From Acidihalobacter aeolianus (lineage in GTDB: Bacteria > Pseudomonadota > Gammaproteobacteria > DSM-5130 > Acidihalobacteraceae): DNA of 64,000 bases. The stretch is from contig NZ_CP017448.1 of assembly GCF_001753165.1 (NCBI RefSeq), forward strand, positions 576,462 to 640,461, given 5' to 3'. Shown in pieces: positions 11,256-19,038 of this stretch (the stretch's first letter is position 1; every line of letters begins with the position of its first letter). The notes below the pieces were generated by a model, which was not told the DNA's origin, did no database searches, and saw only the letters and a program-made list of their open reading frames with translations. The position numbers and the translations under genes are program-made.

Positions 11256-11299
11256 GCACATTTGCTGTGCAATACATGCGTATGTGCACAACAATGTGC
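11256..11299. promoter_or_regulatory. Tandem GCACA/TGTGC dyads upstream of the NCS1 permease gene
   Basis: Two inverted repeats with the same arms are present. GCACA-N5-TGTGC is at 11256-11270 and GCACA-N4-TGTGC is at 11286-11299, with centres about three helical turns apart. They lie in an AT-rich stretch (11187-11340) upstream of the permease start at 11443. This is a plausible operator pair or activator site. The rest of the AT-rich segment shows no gene. Confidence 0.4.
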
Positions 11300-11442
11300 G
11301 CGAATTATTTCACGTTAGAAAATCAGGTTATTTAGGGTAATTCTTGAATTACATGGCTTTAACGCAATCATTTGATCCATTAATTGAATGGCATGCAATC
11401 TGCTTGGCGGGGTCGTCTGCACCAACCCTGGAGGGCAAAGAC

Positions 11443-13089
11443 ATGTCGTCTCAGAAAAGCTGGTTTGCACGCGTTACCGCACATGAAAAGGTCGAAGATT
11501 ATTCGTTGCGGTATGCACCGAAAACTTTCAGGAAATGGTCTCCTGCAATTGTCGCGTCAGCCGGACTTGGCGCATCGGCAGCCTTGTTTCCCTTCGCGAT
11601 CAGCGCCGTGCTGTCAAATCAGTTGGGCAGCGCGAATGCCCTGATCGGCAATCTGATCGCGGTGCTGTTCTGTGTGCTGACCGGAATTCCGATTGCCCGC
11701 GAAATCGCCAAAAACAATATCGACATGGATTTGCTCACGCGCGGCGCGGGATTCGGTTATCTGGGCTCGACCCTGACCTCATTGATCTACGCCACGTTCA
11801 CATTTATCTATTTCGCGTTCGAAGGCTCGATCATGGGGCAGGGCATTACGGGCACCTTCGGCGTTCCAATTGAAATTTCATATGTCATCGTCGCGCTGGT
11901 CATCATTCCGCTAGTGACGTTCGGGATGTCCTTTCTGGCCAAGTTCCAGGCCTGGACGTGGCCTTTGTGGGCAGCCCTGCTGGCCATGCCCATCGCTGCG
12001 GTAGCTGTGGTCGGCGACCACGGCGTTGGTTCATGGTTGAGCTACAAGGGCATGGGGGCAAGCGCCGGCGCCTCGACCCATCTGATCAGCAACGTATCGA
12101 TCGGGCTGGCTGCCGCGGCCCTGCTGTCTCTGCTGGCGCAGATCGGAGAACAGGCGGACTACGTACGCTTCATGCCCGACGAGGGGCGCGACAATGCGGC
12201 GGCGCACCGTTTCTGGACCTTCATGTCCGGTCCCGGCTGGGCCATCGTTTTTGCCGTCACGTACACGCTGGGTTCCTACGTGGCTTCCTACACTGCATCG
12301 CATATCGGCGCGAAAAGCAACGAGCCGTTCCAGAATTTCCTGTACGCCTACGACCTGTTCCTGCCGCACTGGCTGGGCACGACCTTCGCCTTCCTGCTGG
12401 TGGTGGTGGCGCAGGCGAAGATCAACGTCACGAACGCGTATTCAGGGTCACTGTCCTGGTCAAATTTCTTTTCGCGTGTGCTGCACAAGCATTACGGGCG
12501 CTTCACCTGGCTGCTGTTGCAGGTCTTGATCGGGCTGGCGCTCATGGAAGCGAACGTATTCAAGGAAATGGCCGCGCTGCTCGGTTTTTATTCGAACGTG
12601 GCTGTTTCGTGGATCGTCGCGGTATTTGCGGATTTAACGATCAATCGAAAAATGCTGGGTATCGGGCCGAGCTGGGTCGAATTCAAACGCGGACACCTGT
12701 ACAACTTCAACCCCGTCGGATTCGGCAGCATGCTGATCGCATCAGCCATTTCCATCGGCACCTATTTCGGCATGTTGGGCGCAGAACTCAAACCGTACGC
12801 TCCGTTTGTTGCGGCCCTGGTTTCGTTTATCTGCGTGCCTCTGATTGCTGTGCTGACGAAAGGAAAATATTACATCAAGCGCATGCCGTCAGACGGTCCG
12901 GTGTCGGCGCATGTTGCGCCCAAGCACGCGTGCGCCGTGTGCAGCGATCATTTCGAATCGCCCGACCTGCTGGATTGTCCGCATCACTCCGGAACCGTGT
13001 GTTCGCTCTGCTGTACGGTCGAGTCCGCCTGTCACGACATGTGCAAATCCATTCCCATCGTCGCGGCGCCGCTGACCGCAAAACCCTGA
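11443..13089 (+). CDS. NCS1-family nucleobase:cation symporter with C-terminal cysteine-rich domain
   Basis: This 548-aa membrane protein has the purine/cytosine permease fold, about twelve hydrophobic helices after YSLRYAPKTFRKWSP. NCS1 proteins import purines, pyrimidines, allantoin, hydantoins or thiamine with H+ or Na+. After the last helix (about residue 480) comes a soluble tail with eight cysteines at 497, 500, 512, 520, 523, 524, 530 and 534 (CAVC, CSLCC, CHDMC). This looks like a zinc- or redox-binding module and is absent from ordinary NCS1 carriers. The start at 11443 has GGAGGG seven bases upstream; the longer reading from 11344 lacks one. An amidase follows 73 nt downstream. Confidence 0.85.
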   Translation: MSSQKSWFARVTAHEKVEDYSLRYAPKTFRKWSPAIVASAGLGASAALFPFAISAVLSNQLGSANALIGNLIAVLFCVLTGIPIAREIAKNNIDMDLLTRGAGFGYLGSTLTSLIYATFTFIYFAFEGSIMGQGITGTFGVPIEISYVIVALVIIPLVTFGMSFLAKFQAWTWPLWAALLAMPIAAVAVVGDHGVGSWLSYKGMGASAGASTHLISNVSIGLAAAALLSLLAQIGEQADYVRFMPDEGRDNAAAHRFWTFMSGPGWAIVFAVTYTLGSYVASYTASHIGAKSNEPFQNFLYAYDLFLPHWLGTTFAFLLVVVAQAKINVTNAYSGSLSWSNFFSRVLHKHYGRFTWLLLQVLIGLALMEANVFKEMAALLGFYSNVAVSWIVAVFADLTINRKMLGIGPSWVEFKRGHLYNFNPVGFGSMLIASAISIGTYFGMLGAELKPYAPFVAALVSFICVPLIAVLTKGKYYIKRMPSDGPVSAHVAPKHACAVCSDHFESPDLLDCPHHSGTVCSLCCTVESACHDMCKSIPIVAAPLTAKP

Positions 13090-13162
13090 AAATTCCTGAA
13101 TGCACCGGGCCCCCCGGTCGCACCCGAAATTTTTTCACTGAAGGAAATTGGAGGACTGCAAG

Positions 13163-14662
13163 ATGGCGCTTACGCTACCCACGCTGGTCGAGCTCGATGA
13201 GATTTGCGACAAGCTGAGAATCAGTCTGTCGTCGGAAGATCTGATCGCATACCAGGGCATGATGCAGGGCTATGTCGATGCGTATAACACGGTCGATGCC
13301 ATTCCCGGAAAAAAACCCGAGACGTATTACCCGCGCGGGGGCTGGCACCGGCCCGCAGCGGAAGAAAACAAATTCAACGAATGGTATGTGCGCTGCGCCA
13401 TCGACGGCGAGGCGGACGGTCCGCTGAAGGGTTGGGATATTGCGGTCAAAGACAATGTGATGGTGGCCGGCATCCCGATGATGAACGGCGCGTCGACGAT
13501 GGAGGGCTATACGCCCAATGTTGACGCGACGGTCGTCACCCGCTTGCTGAAAAGCGGTGCGCGCGTGGTCGGCAAGGCCAACTGCGAATATTTCTGCCTG
13601 TCCGGTGGCAGCCATACCTGCGCGAACGGTCCGGTGCGCAATCCCATCAATCCGGAACGCATGGCGGGCGGTTCGTCGTCCGGCAGCGCGGTGGCCGTCG
13701 CCACGGGGGAATGCCGCGGTGCCCTGGGCGGCGATCAGGGCGGATCGATCCGCATGCCGGCCTCGTTCTGCGGCATCGTCGGCATGAAGCCCACGTTCGG
13801 CCTCGTGCCCTACACGGGGATCATGCCCATCGAGATCACCGTGGATCACGTCGGCCCGATGACGCGCACCGTGGCCGACAACGCGAAGATGCTCAAGGCC
13901 CTCGCCGGCAAGGACGGCTTCGACCCTCGGCAGGTGTATGCCGACGAGCAGGTGCAGGACTATGAGGCACTGCTCGACAAGGGCGTCGCCGGGCTTAGGA
14001 TCGGTATCCTGCAGGAAGGCTTCGGCTGGGCGGAGTCCGACCCGAAGGTCGATGCGAGGGTGATGGCCGTGGCTCGGAAGCTGGCGGAACTCGGCGCGGA
14101 GGTTTCCCAGGTCTCGGTCCCGCTGCACAAGCTCGGCTCAACCCTGTGGGCACCCGTCGGCATCCAGGGGCTGTACGCCACTATGTTGGTTGGCGACGGT
14201 TACGGCATCAGCCGCGAGGACTACTACGCGACCGATCTGATGAAATTCCACGCGCGCTGGCGAGATCAGGCGGACGAGATGTCGGCGACGACCAAGCTGC
14301 TGATGCTGTTCGGGGAGTATGTCAACGCGCGACACGGCAGCTACCACTACGGCAAGGCGATCAACGCGGTGAAGACCCTGCGCGCGGCTTACGACGAAGC
14401 GCTCACGCAGTTCGACATGCTGCTGATGCCGACCACGCCGATGACCGCAACCGAGTTCCCGGCCGACGACGATGTATCGCAGGTCAAGGGAGCCTTCGAG
14501 ATGCTGGCCAACACCAGCCCCTTCGACCTCACGCATCATCCCGCCATCGCCATGCCCTGTGGCGACGTAGACGGGCTGCCGGCCAGCGTCATGCTCGTTG
14601 GGCGTCATTTCGACGAGGCGCGGTTGTACCAGGCTGCCGCCGCGCTGGAGGCGAGTCTTTGA
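13163..14662 (+). CDS. Amidase signature family amidase (enantioselective amidase type)
   Basis: This 499-aa enzyme should hydrolyse a carboxamide or ureide to acid and ammonia. The catalytic Ser-cisSer-Lys triad is K96 (AVKDN), S171 (GGSSSGSAV) and S195 (GGDQGGSIRMP). The same residue numbers, as I recall, are catalytic in the nitrile-pathway amidases of Rhodococcus, which also have a similar helical N-terminal extension of about 90 residues. GGAGG at 13150-13154 selects ATG 13163. It sits directly after the NCS1 permease, so the transported compound may be its substrate. No nitrile hydratase is present. The natural substrate is unknown. Confidence 0.85.
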   Translation: MALTLPTLVELDEICDKLRISLSSEDLIAYQGMMQGYVDAYNTVDAIPGKKPETYYPRGGWHRPAAEENKFNEWYVRCAIDGEADGPLKGWDIAVKDNVMVAGIPMMNGASTMEGYTPNVDATVVTRLLKSGARVVGKANCEYFCLSGGSHTCANGPVRNPINPERMAGGSSSGSAVAVATGECRGALGGDQGGSIRMPASFCGIVGMKPTFGLVPYTGIMPIEITVDHVGPMTRTVADNAKMLKALAGKDGFDPRQVYADEQVQDYEALLDKGVAGLRIGILQEGFGWAESDPKVDARVMAVARKLAELGAEVSQVSVPLHKLGSTLWAPVGIQGLYATMLVGDGYGISREDYYATDLMKFHARWRDQADEMSATTKLLMLFGEYVNARHGSYHYGKAINAVKTLRAAYDEALTQFDMLLMPTTPMTATEFPADDDVSQVKGAFEMLANTSPFDLTHHPAIAMPCGDVDGLPASVMLVGRHFDEARLYQAAAALEASL

Positions 14663-14745
14663 GCTGATCTTAAGCGGCGCAACCTGATCCGGCGCATGCC
14701 GCGCCGGCCTACGCGGTTTAGAATGGCCCACGGGTGCCCTATGTG

Positions 14746-14776
14746 CCCCGGCATGTTTCGGCATGCCGGGGTTTTT
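14746..14776 (+). terminator. Rho-independent terminator after the amidase gene
   Basis: A perfect 10-bp stem CCCCGGCATG/CATGCCGGGG with a six-base loop is followed by TTTTT. It separates the permease-amidase operon from thiO. Confidence 0.85.
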
Positions 14777-14835
14777 CGTTTACCCGCCGGAATGCCGCGC
14801 CCCGTACCGGCCGGCGCAACAGACAGCGACAGTCA

Positions 14836-15921
14836 ATGGACGATTGCATCATCGTGGGCGGTGGCCTGATCGGCATGCTGACCGCCCGTGAACTCAGCGC
14901 CGAGGGTCTCGCGGTGCGCCTGATCGAGCGCGGCGAGCCGGGCCGCGAGGCCTCGTGGGCGGGCGGCGGGATTCTGTCTCCGCTGTATCCCTGGCGCTAC
15001 CCTGAGGCGGTGACGCACCTCGCGCGCTACGGCCAGGCCCGCTACGCCGCTCTGGCGCGGCGGCTGTGCGAGGACAGCGGCGTCGACCCCGAATGGGAGC
15101 CCAGCGGGCTGTTGATGACGGACAGCGACGAGCAGGCCGAGGCGCTCGCCTGGGCGGACGCACAGGGCGTCGAGATGGAATGGCTCGATGCCGAGGGCGT
15201 GCGTCGCTGCGAGCCGGCGCTGGCGCCCGCGACCGGCGGGTTGTGGATGCCCGGTATCGCGCAGATGCGCAACCCGCGCCTGGTCCGCGCCCTGCGCGAG
15301 GGCCTTGTTCCTGCCGGCATCGCGGTCGAGTCGAACAACCCTGTGCGCGCGCTGCGCGTGACGGCAGGCCGGATCGCCGGCGTGGACACGGAGCAGGGCC
15401 TGCGGCAGGCCGGGCAGGTGGTGATTGCCGGCGGCGCGTGGAGCGCCGGGCTGCTCGACGAGCTGGGCGGGGCGCCGCCGATCCGCCCGGTGCGCGGGCA
15501 AATGATCGTGTTTCGCGCCGAGCCGGGGCTGCTGCGGCGCATCGTCCTGCGCGGCGACCGCTACCTGATTCCCCGCCGCGACGGCCGAATCGTCGTCGGC
15601 AGCACGCTTGAGGAAGTCGGCTTCGACAAGGGTACGACGGACGCGGCGCTCGCCTCGCTGCGCGACGCCGCGCGCGGGCTGGTGCCCGCGCTGGCGGACG
15701 TGCCGGTGGAGCATCAGTGGTCCGGGCTGCGTCCCGGTTCGCCGGACGGCGTGCCCGTGGTCGCCGAGCACCCGCGCGCCAGCGGGCTGTTCGTGAATGC
15801 CGGGCATTACCGCAACGGCGTGGTGATCGGCCTTGGCTCGGTGCGGGTGCTAGTCGATCTGATGATGGGACGTACGCCGCTGATCCCCGCCGAAGCCTAC
15901 GCCTACCCCGCTGGGGCGTAA
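14836..15921 (+). CDS. thiO: Glycine oxidase / FAD-dependent amine oxidoreductase
   Basis: This 361-aa flavoprotein of the D-amino acid oxidase superfamily starts with an FAD-binding Rossmann motif IIVGGGLIGMLTA. It has the family's EASWAGGGILSPLYPW segment, a PVRGQMI motif, and the C-terminal NAGHYRNGVVIG. ThiO oxidises glycine to iminoglycine for thiazole synthesis in thiamine biosynthesis. There are no other thiamine genes beside it. The start codon has no strong ribosome-binding site, but upstream in-frame starts add only low-complexity residues. It could also oxidise another small amine. Confidence 0.85.
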   Translation: MDDCIIVGGGLIGMLTARELSAEGLAVRLIERGEPGREASWAGGGILSPLYPWRYPEAVTHLARYGQARYAALARRLCEDSGVDPEWEPSGLLMTDSDEQAEALAWADAQGVEMEWLDAEGVRRCEPALAPATGGLWMPGIAQMRNPRLVRALREGLVPAGIAVESNNPVRALRVTAGRIAGVDTEQGLRQAGQVVIAGGAWSAGLLDELGGAPPIRPVRGQMIVFRAEPGLLRRIVLRGDRYLIPRRDGRIVVGSTLEEVGFDKGTTDAALASLRDAARGLVPALADVPVEHQWSGLRPGSPDGVPVVAEHPRASGLFVNAGHYRNGVVIGLGSVRVLVDLMMGRTPLIPAEAYAYPAGA

Positions 15922-15939
15922 TGCGATTCGTTCCCGTTC

Positions 15940-15952
15940 TAGACCGCGTCTA
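15940..15952. promoter_or_regulatory. Short dyad in the promoter region of the Fur-like gene
   Basis: The sequence TAGAC-CGC-GTCTA is a perfect inverted repeat with a 3-bp spacer, followed by TAAATAT. It lies 23 nt before the start codon of a Fur-family regulator. An autoregulatory operator is possible but unproven. Confidence 0.3.
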
Positions 15953-15974
15953 AATATTGCGTTAGGATTGCAGT

Positions 15975-16409
15975 ATGACTTATTCCGCCCGCCAGCCCAT
16001 GACCGACCGCGCCGCCGTTATCGGCCTGCTGCGCGAACACGGCATCACGCCCACGCAGCAGCGTGTGGAGATCGGCTGCCTGCTGTTCGGCGCACATCAG
16101 CACGTGTCCGCCGATCAGGTCCTGGCGCGCTTGAGCGGCACCCGTCACGGCGTCTCCAAGGCCACGGTATACAACACCCTCGGCCTGTTCGCGGAGAAAG
16201 GACTGCTGCGCGAGGTCGTGGTCGACCCGAGCAAGATGTTCTTCGACACAAACCTGGACCCGCACCACCACCTCTACCACCTCGAATCGGGCGAACTGGA
16301 AGACATCGAGGCGGCGGACGTGACCATCAATCGCATGCCGGTCCTGCCCGAGGCGGTAGACGTGGCCGGGGTGGACGTGATCATCCGGGTCAAACCCAGC
16401 GCCCGTTGA
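15975..16409 (+). CDS. Fur-family transcriptional regulator
   Basis: This 144-aa protein has the Fur winged-helix domain (LREHGITPTQQRVEI, SKATVYNTLGLFAEKGLLREV). A metal/heme-type motif DPHHHLYHLESGEL follows at about residue 93. It lacks the CxxC structural zinc cysteines of classical Fur, so it resembles the Irr/PerR-like branch. It would control iron, heme or peroxide response genes. TAGGA at 15963-15967 supports ATG 15975. It stands alone downstream of thiO. Confidence 0.85.
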   Translation: MTYSARQPMTDRAAVIGLLREHGITPTQQRVEIGCLLFGAHQHVSADQVLARLSGTRHGVSKATVYNTLGLFAEKGLLREVVVDPSKMFFDTNLDPHHHLYHLESGELEDIEAADVTINRMPVLPEAVDVAGVDVIIRVKPSAR

Positions 16410-16467
16410 GGGCCGCATCAAGACGGCGTTGAGCTTTGCCGGCGCTTTGACTATCCTTACGCCCCTT

Positions 16468-16515
16468 GCCGTTGTGGCTCAGTTGGTAGAGCAACTGATT
16501 CGTAAGTAGTAGGTT
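16468..16515 (+). pseudogene. Truncated tRNA-Thr(CGU), 5' part only
   Basis: The sequence begins GCCGTTGTGGCTCAGTTGG and follows tRNA-Thr closely through the acceptor 5' strand, D arm and anticodon loop (GATTCGTAA). After that the anticodon stem no longer pairs well (GTAGT instead of TCAGT). No variable loop, T arm or 3' acceptor strand follows. It is 130 bp upstream of the same position in an intact tRNA-Thr. The break inside or just after the anticodon loop fits damage by an integrating element. Confidence 0.7.
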
Positions 16516-16597
16516 GAACGCAAGAATCATCAATATAAACCGCTAATTAGCTGGTGTATTCGCCCTGCTAATAAGGGTTTAATAAAGAAAAGTATAG

Positions 16598-16673
16598 GCC
16601 GACGTAGCTCAGCTGGTAGAGCAATCGATTCGTAATCGATAGGTCCGCAGTTCGATTCTGCGCGTCGGCACCA
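16598..16673 (+). tRNA. tRNA-Thr (anticodon CGU)
   Basis: The 76-nt sequence folds as a full cloverleaf. It has a 7-bp acceptor GCCGACG/CGTCGGC, a D arm GCTCAGCTGGTAGAGC, an anticodon stem ATCGA/TCGAT around TTCGTAA, a T arm CGCAG-TTCGATT-CTGCG, and an encoded CCA. The anticodon CGT reads ACG codons. A terminator hairpin follows at once. Confidence 0.96.
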
Positions 16674-16681
16674 ATCCCACA

Positions 16682-16713
16682 CAAAACGGCCATCCTTCGA
16701 GATGGCCGTTTTG
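16682..16713 (+). terminator. Terminator after tRNA-Thr
   Basis: A perfect 13-bp stem CAAAACGGCCATC/GATGGCCGTTTTG surrounds the loop CTTCGA. The TTTT lies within the 3' arm. Confidence 0.8.
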
Positions 16714-16751
16714 CTATTGTTTTCGGCAGTACGTGAAGGGTTTTGCGATTT

Positions 16752-16935
16752 CTAAATCTTGATCTCAACACCCGACAATTCAACAAACCATTCTGAAGCC
16801 TCAGCTAAAGCTCGCTTTTGGGTGCGGGTGAATTTGTTGGGCCGATTTTCCTTAGATCCCCATACCTCACCACGGTAAGGATTATCTTCTAAACCAGGAA
16901 TATCTCGTATTGGGTCATAGCCAATTATTAGCTCA
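16752..16935 (-). pseudogene. C-terminal fragment of an unrecognised protein (prophage debris)
   Basis: The last roughly 58 codons of this frame read like real protein (LIIGYDPIRDIPGLEDNP and then EASEWFVELSGVEIKI before the stop). Upstream in the same frame the translation turns into low-complexity Ser/Pro/Arg. The neighbouring 120-aa gene ends at the junction in another frame. This may be the displaced 3' end of that gene or of a different one. I do not recognise the family. Confidence 0.4.
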
Positions 16936-17295
16936 GCCGTGCGAGCAGAGCTGGAACTCAGCGTCTGCGGCGGTCTTGGCGAACTGGTCGAGAATCTGCT
17001 GCCGGTCGGTATGGCTGGAGGCCACGATATTCCTGCGGAACTGCGCGATGCTCCGGTTGGCCTTGTTCTTGGCGAGCCGATGGGCTGCGGCGCGGTCGGC
17101 CGGGTCGGCATCCTGAACGATGCCCTGCGCATCGCGGTTGATGTTGCCGGATGCGTCGGCGACCTGCTGTTGCAGCTTCCCGATCTTGCGCTTGAACGCG
17201 GCGGCGAGTTCGGCGGCACGGGCGGCCAGCCGGTCGATGTTGTCCGGTGTTAGCGGCACATCGGTGGGGACGGTCTTGAGGTCTCGGGTTGCCAT
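16933..17295 (-). CDS. Hypothetical protein, 120 aa, in prophage remnant
   Basis: I do not recognise this protein. It has a strong ribosome-binding site AAGGAGG six bases before ATG 17295. It starts MATRDLKTVPTDVPLTPDNI and is predicted largely helical, rich in Ala, Lys and Gln (AAAFKRKIGKLQQQVADA), possibly coiled coil. Its last residues (LCSHG) run into a second fragment in another frame, so the true C-terminus may have been lost by a frameshift or deletion. The adjacent terminase-like fragment on the same strand suggests phage origin. Confidence 0.5.
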   Translation of the reverse strand: MATRDLKTVPTDVPLTPDNIDRLAARAAELAAAFKRKIGKLQQQVADASGNINRDAQGIVQDADPADRAAAHRLAKNKANRSIAQFRRNIVASSHTDRQQILDQFAKTAADAEFQLCSHG

Positions 17296-17474
17296 GCCGG
17301 CCTCCTTGTTCGGGTGGTACTCAACCGGGAGGCCCAAGGCAGATAACGGCGGGGCTCTTCCCACTCAACCCTGCGGACGCCAGATGTCCACATTGAGAGT
17401 AAGGATAAACCCCGCGCCAAGTGCGGGTAAGGCGATAATTACTTGTAGATCAATTAGTTGTAGATTATCCGCTG

Positions 17475-17768
17475 TCAGACATAGATGACGCGCTCGCACG
17501 TATCCGGCATGCGGGGCGGTGCTCCCTCGAAGCCTCGCACAGTGACGATCCCAGCAGAAGGTCCGGCCATGCCGTAACTGGTCGCATCAAGCCAATGGTC
17601 TACCGCCTTGGTGTCCACATCCTCCGGGTTGCGCGGATCGCGGGGCAGGCTCGGCACCGTGCGTAGCCAGCCCGTGCAACGGCTCGCCACGTAGAATTCC
17701 CGGGCTAGGAACAATCCGTGCGGCATTATCGCAGTGGATTGATCCAGCGTGTTATCAGATCCTATGCG
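17475..17768 (-). pseudogene. Phage terminase large subunit, C-terminal remnant
   Basis: The open frame ends with LPRDPRNPEDVDTKAVDHWL and ATSYGMAG followed by about 25 residues. The NPEDVDTK...DH...Y pattern is typical of the C-terminus of phage large terminases. The frame is open to a stop just above 17768. No ATPase or nuclease motifs remain upstream, so only the tail of the gene survives. Together with the adjacent fragments and the broken tRNA it marks a decayed prophage. Confidence 0.6.
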
Positions 17769-17860
17769 TCATAGTGCAAATTGATCATGGTGACCTGTAA
17801 TCGCGTCCGAAACGCCAATCCTGGTCGGTTTGTTCTTCTTATATCTCTCGCTCGCTGCGA

Positions 17861-18535
17861 TCAGATTCTCACCAGTAATACGACCCCGATGAAAACGGAG
17901 GCTGCGACGAGTATTGCGCGCCACGGGGGTACGAAATACGGGGTTTCGCCGGACTCGCGATGCGACTTGTAACCATGGATCATGGCCGATACCAGATTCT
18001 CTCCGCGGACCAGGCGGTAGAAGATGATCGCGACGAGATGCAGGCCGATGAGGAGTAACAGGAGGTTGAAATTGAAGGCGTGCAAGTGTGCGAAAAGGCG
18101 TCCTGTGTCGTAGGAGACCCACTGGGACAGTGGGCCTGAGGCGCCGCCGTCGTCATTCACCGCGAAAAGTCCGAATATGGTTTGCAGCAGCAAAAGGCTC
18201 AGCATGACGATAATGCTGAGTGCTCCCAGTGGGTTGTGACCGAGTGACGCCGTGCCATCGCGCTTGAATAGCTTGCGGGCATAGCGCCAAATGCCTGCGG
18301 GCCCGCGAACGAAGCTGCTGAACCGGGCTGTTTGTCCGCCACAAAAACCCCAGACGATCCGGAAAAACACGAGGCCAAGGACGCCGTAGCCGGCTAACAG
18401 GTGCCACCGCATGTGGTCTGTATCTGCGGTCCACCAGCAGGTCGCGAACAGTATCAGAAGGCTCCAGTGCCAGATCCTCGTCGGCAGATCCCAGACCCGA
18501 ACGCGTTTTCGAACGGCAGTCTCCGTATTGCTCAT
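17861..18535 (-). CDS. Cytochrome b561-type membrane protein
   Basis: This 224-aa protein has four to five hydrophobic helices and the start VWDLPTRIWHWSLLILF, typical of the b561/NiFe-hydrogenase cytochrome b family. Histidines in the helices (IWHW, HLLAGYG, HLHAFNF, GLHLVA) are candidate heme b ligands. It lies three bases downstream of the cytochrome c' gene on the same strand. The pair probably forms an electron-transfer unit between the quinone pool and a periplasmic c-type heme protein. The donor or acceptor is not evident. Confidence 0.85.
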   Translation of the reverse strand: MSNTETAVRKRVRVWDLPTRIWHWSLLILFATCWWTADTDHMRWHLLAGYGVLGLVFFRIVWGFCGGQTARFSSFVRGPAGIWRYARKLFKRDGTASLGHNPLGALSIIVMLSLLLLQTIFGLFAVNDDGGASGPLSQWVSYDTGRLFAHLHAFNFNLLLLLIGLHLVAIIFYRLVRGENLVSAMIHGYKSHRESGETPYFVPPWRAILVAASVFIGVVLLVRI

Positions 18536-18538
18536 GCG

Positions 18539-19033
18539 TCACCACCAGCTGCTGTGCGTGCGGAAGGCCCGGTGGCAACTGCCGCAGGACTGGCCGAGTT
18601 TCCTGGCATCGAATGCGAGCGCGTGAAGGTCGTGTTTGGCGGCGTCGCGTGTGATGTTGTCCGCACTGATTTTCATCCTCTGAGCGGCTCGGGCGAACGC
18701 GGCGGGTTTTTTCCAGATTTCCTGGCTCGCTCGGGTAGCGACGCCATGCCCTTTTCCGCTGCCCGCGGGGAACCAGTTGGGCAGGGCATTGGAGAGTGTG
18801 TCGATTCGCTTTGCGTAGACCTGGATCCAGTGCCAATCCGGGGGCGAGCGATGCATCTCGTCGCGTAGAAACTTGTCGTTCCGGCCGAGCTCTTTGAAGT
18901 GCTCCTTGCGCGCATGGACGATCTGCGCGACGTCGGCGGCATTGGCGACACCGGCCAAACCCATCAGCAGTGCGGCGGTTATGCATGCGAGCGAGACACG
19001 GACCTGACCGGTTCGAGTGCGGTTAAAACCCAT
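18539..19033 (-). CDS. Cytochrome c' / c556-type periplasmic cytochrome
   Basis: This 164-aa protein has an N-terminal signal (SLACITAALLMGLAGVANA, probable cleavage after ANA) and a C-terminal heme motif CGSCHRAF, the layout of cytochrome c'. Such proteins bind NO or act as electron carriers. I chose ATG 19033 because AAGGA lies nine bases upstream; an upstream TTG at 19042 abuts that site. The start overlaps the region just after the stop of the winged-helix regulator gene. It is followed by cytochrome b561. Confidence 0.85.
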   Translation of the reverse strand: MGFNRTRTGQVRVSLACITAALLMGLAGVANAADVAQIVHARKEHFKELGRNDKFLRDEMHRSPPDWHWIQVYAKRIDTLSNALPNWFPAGSGKGHGVATRASQEIWKKPAAFARAAQRMKISADNITRDAAKHDLHALAFDARKLGQSCGSCHRAFRTHSSWW

Positions 19034-19038
19034 GGGGA

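Noticed and set aside
11254-11270. TTGGCAC...TTGC-like sequence suggesting a sigma-54 promoter before the NCS1 permease
   Set aside because: The spacing between GG and GC is 7 or 12, not 10, and the bases are better explained by the GCACA/TGTGC dyad.
14674-14710. AACCTGATCCGG upstream of thiO, similar to the 3' part of a TPP riboswitch
   Set aside because: The required CTGAGA and GGGGTGCC elements are not upstream in the right order, and a terminator for the previous operon lies between this and thiO.
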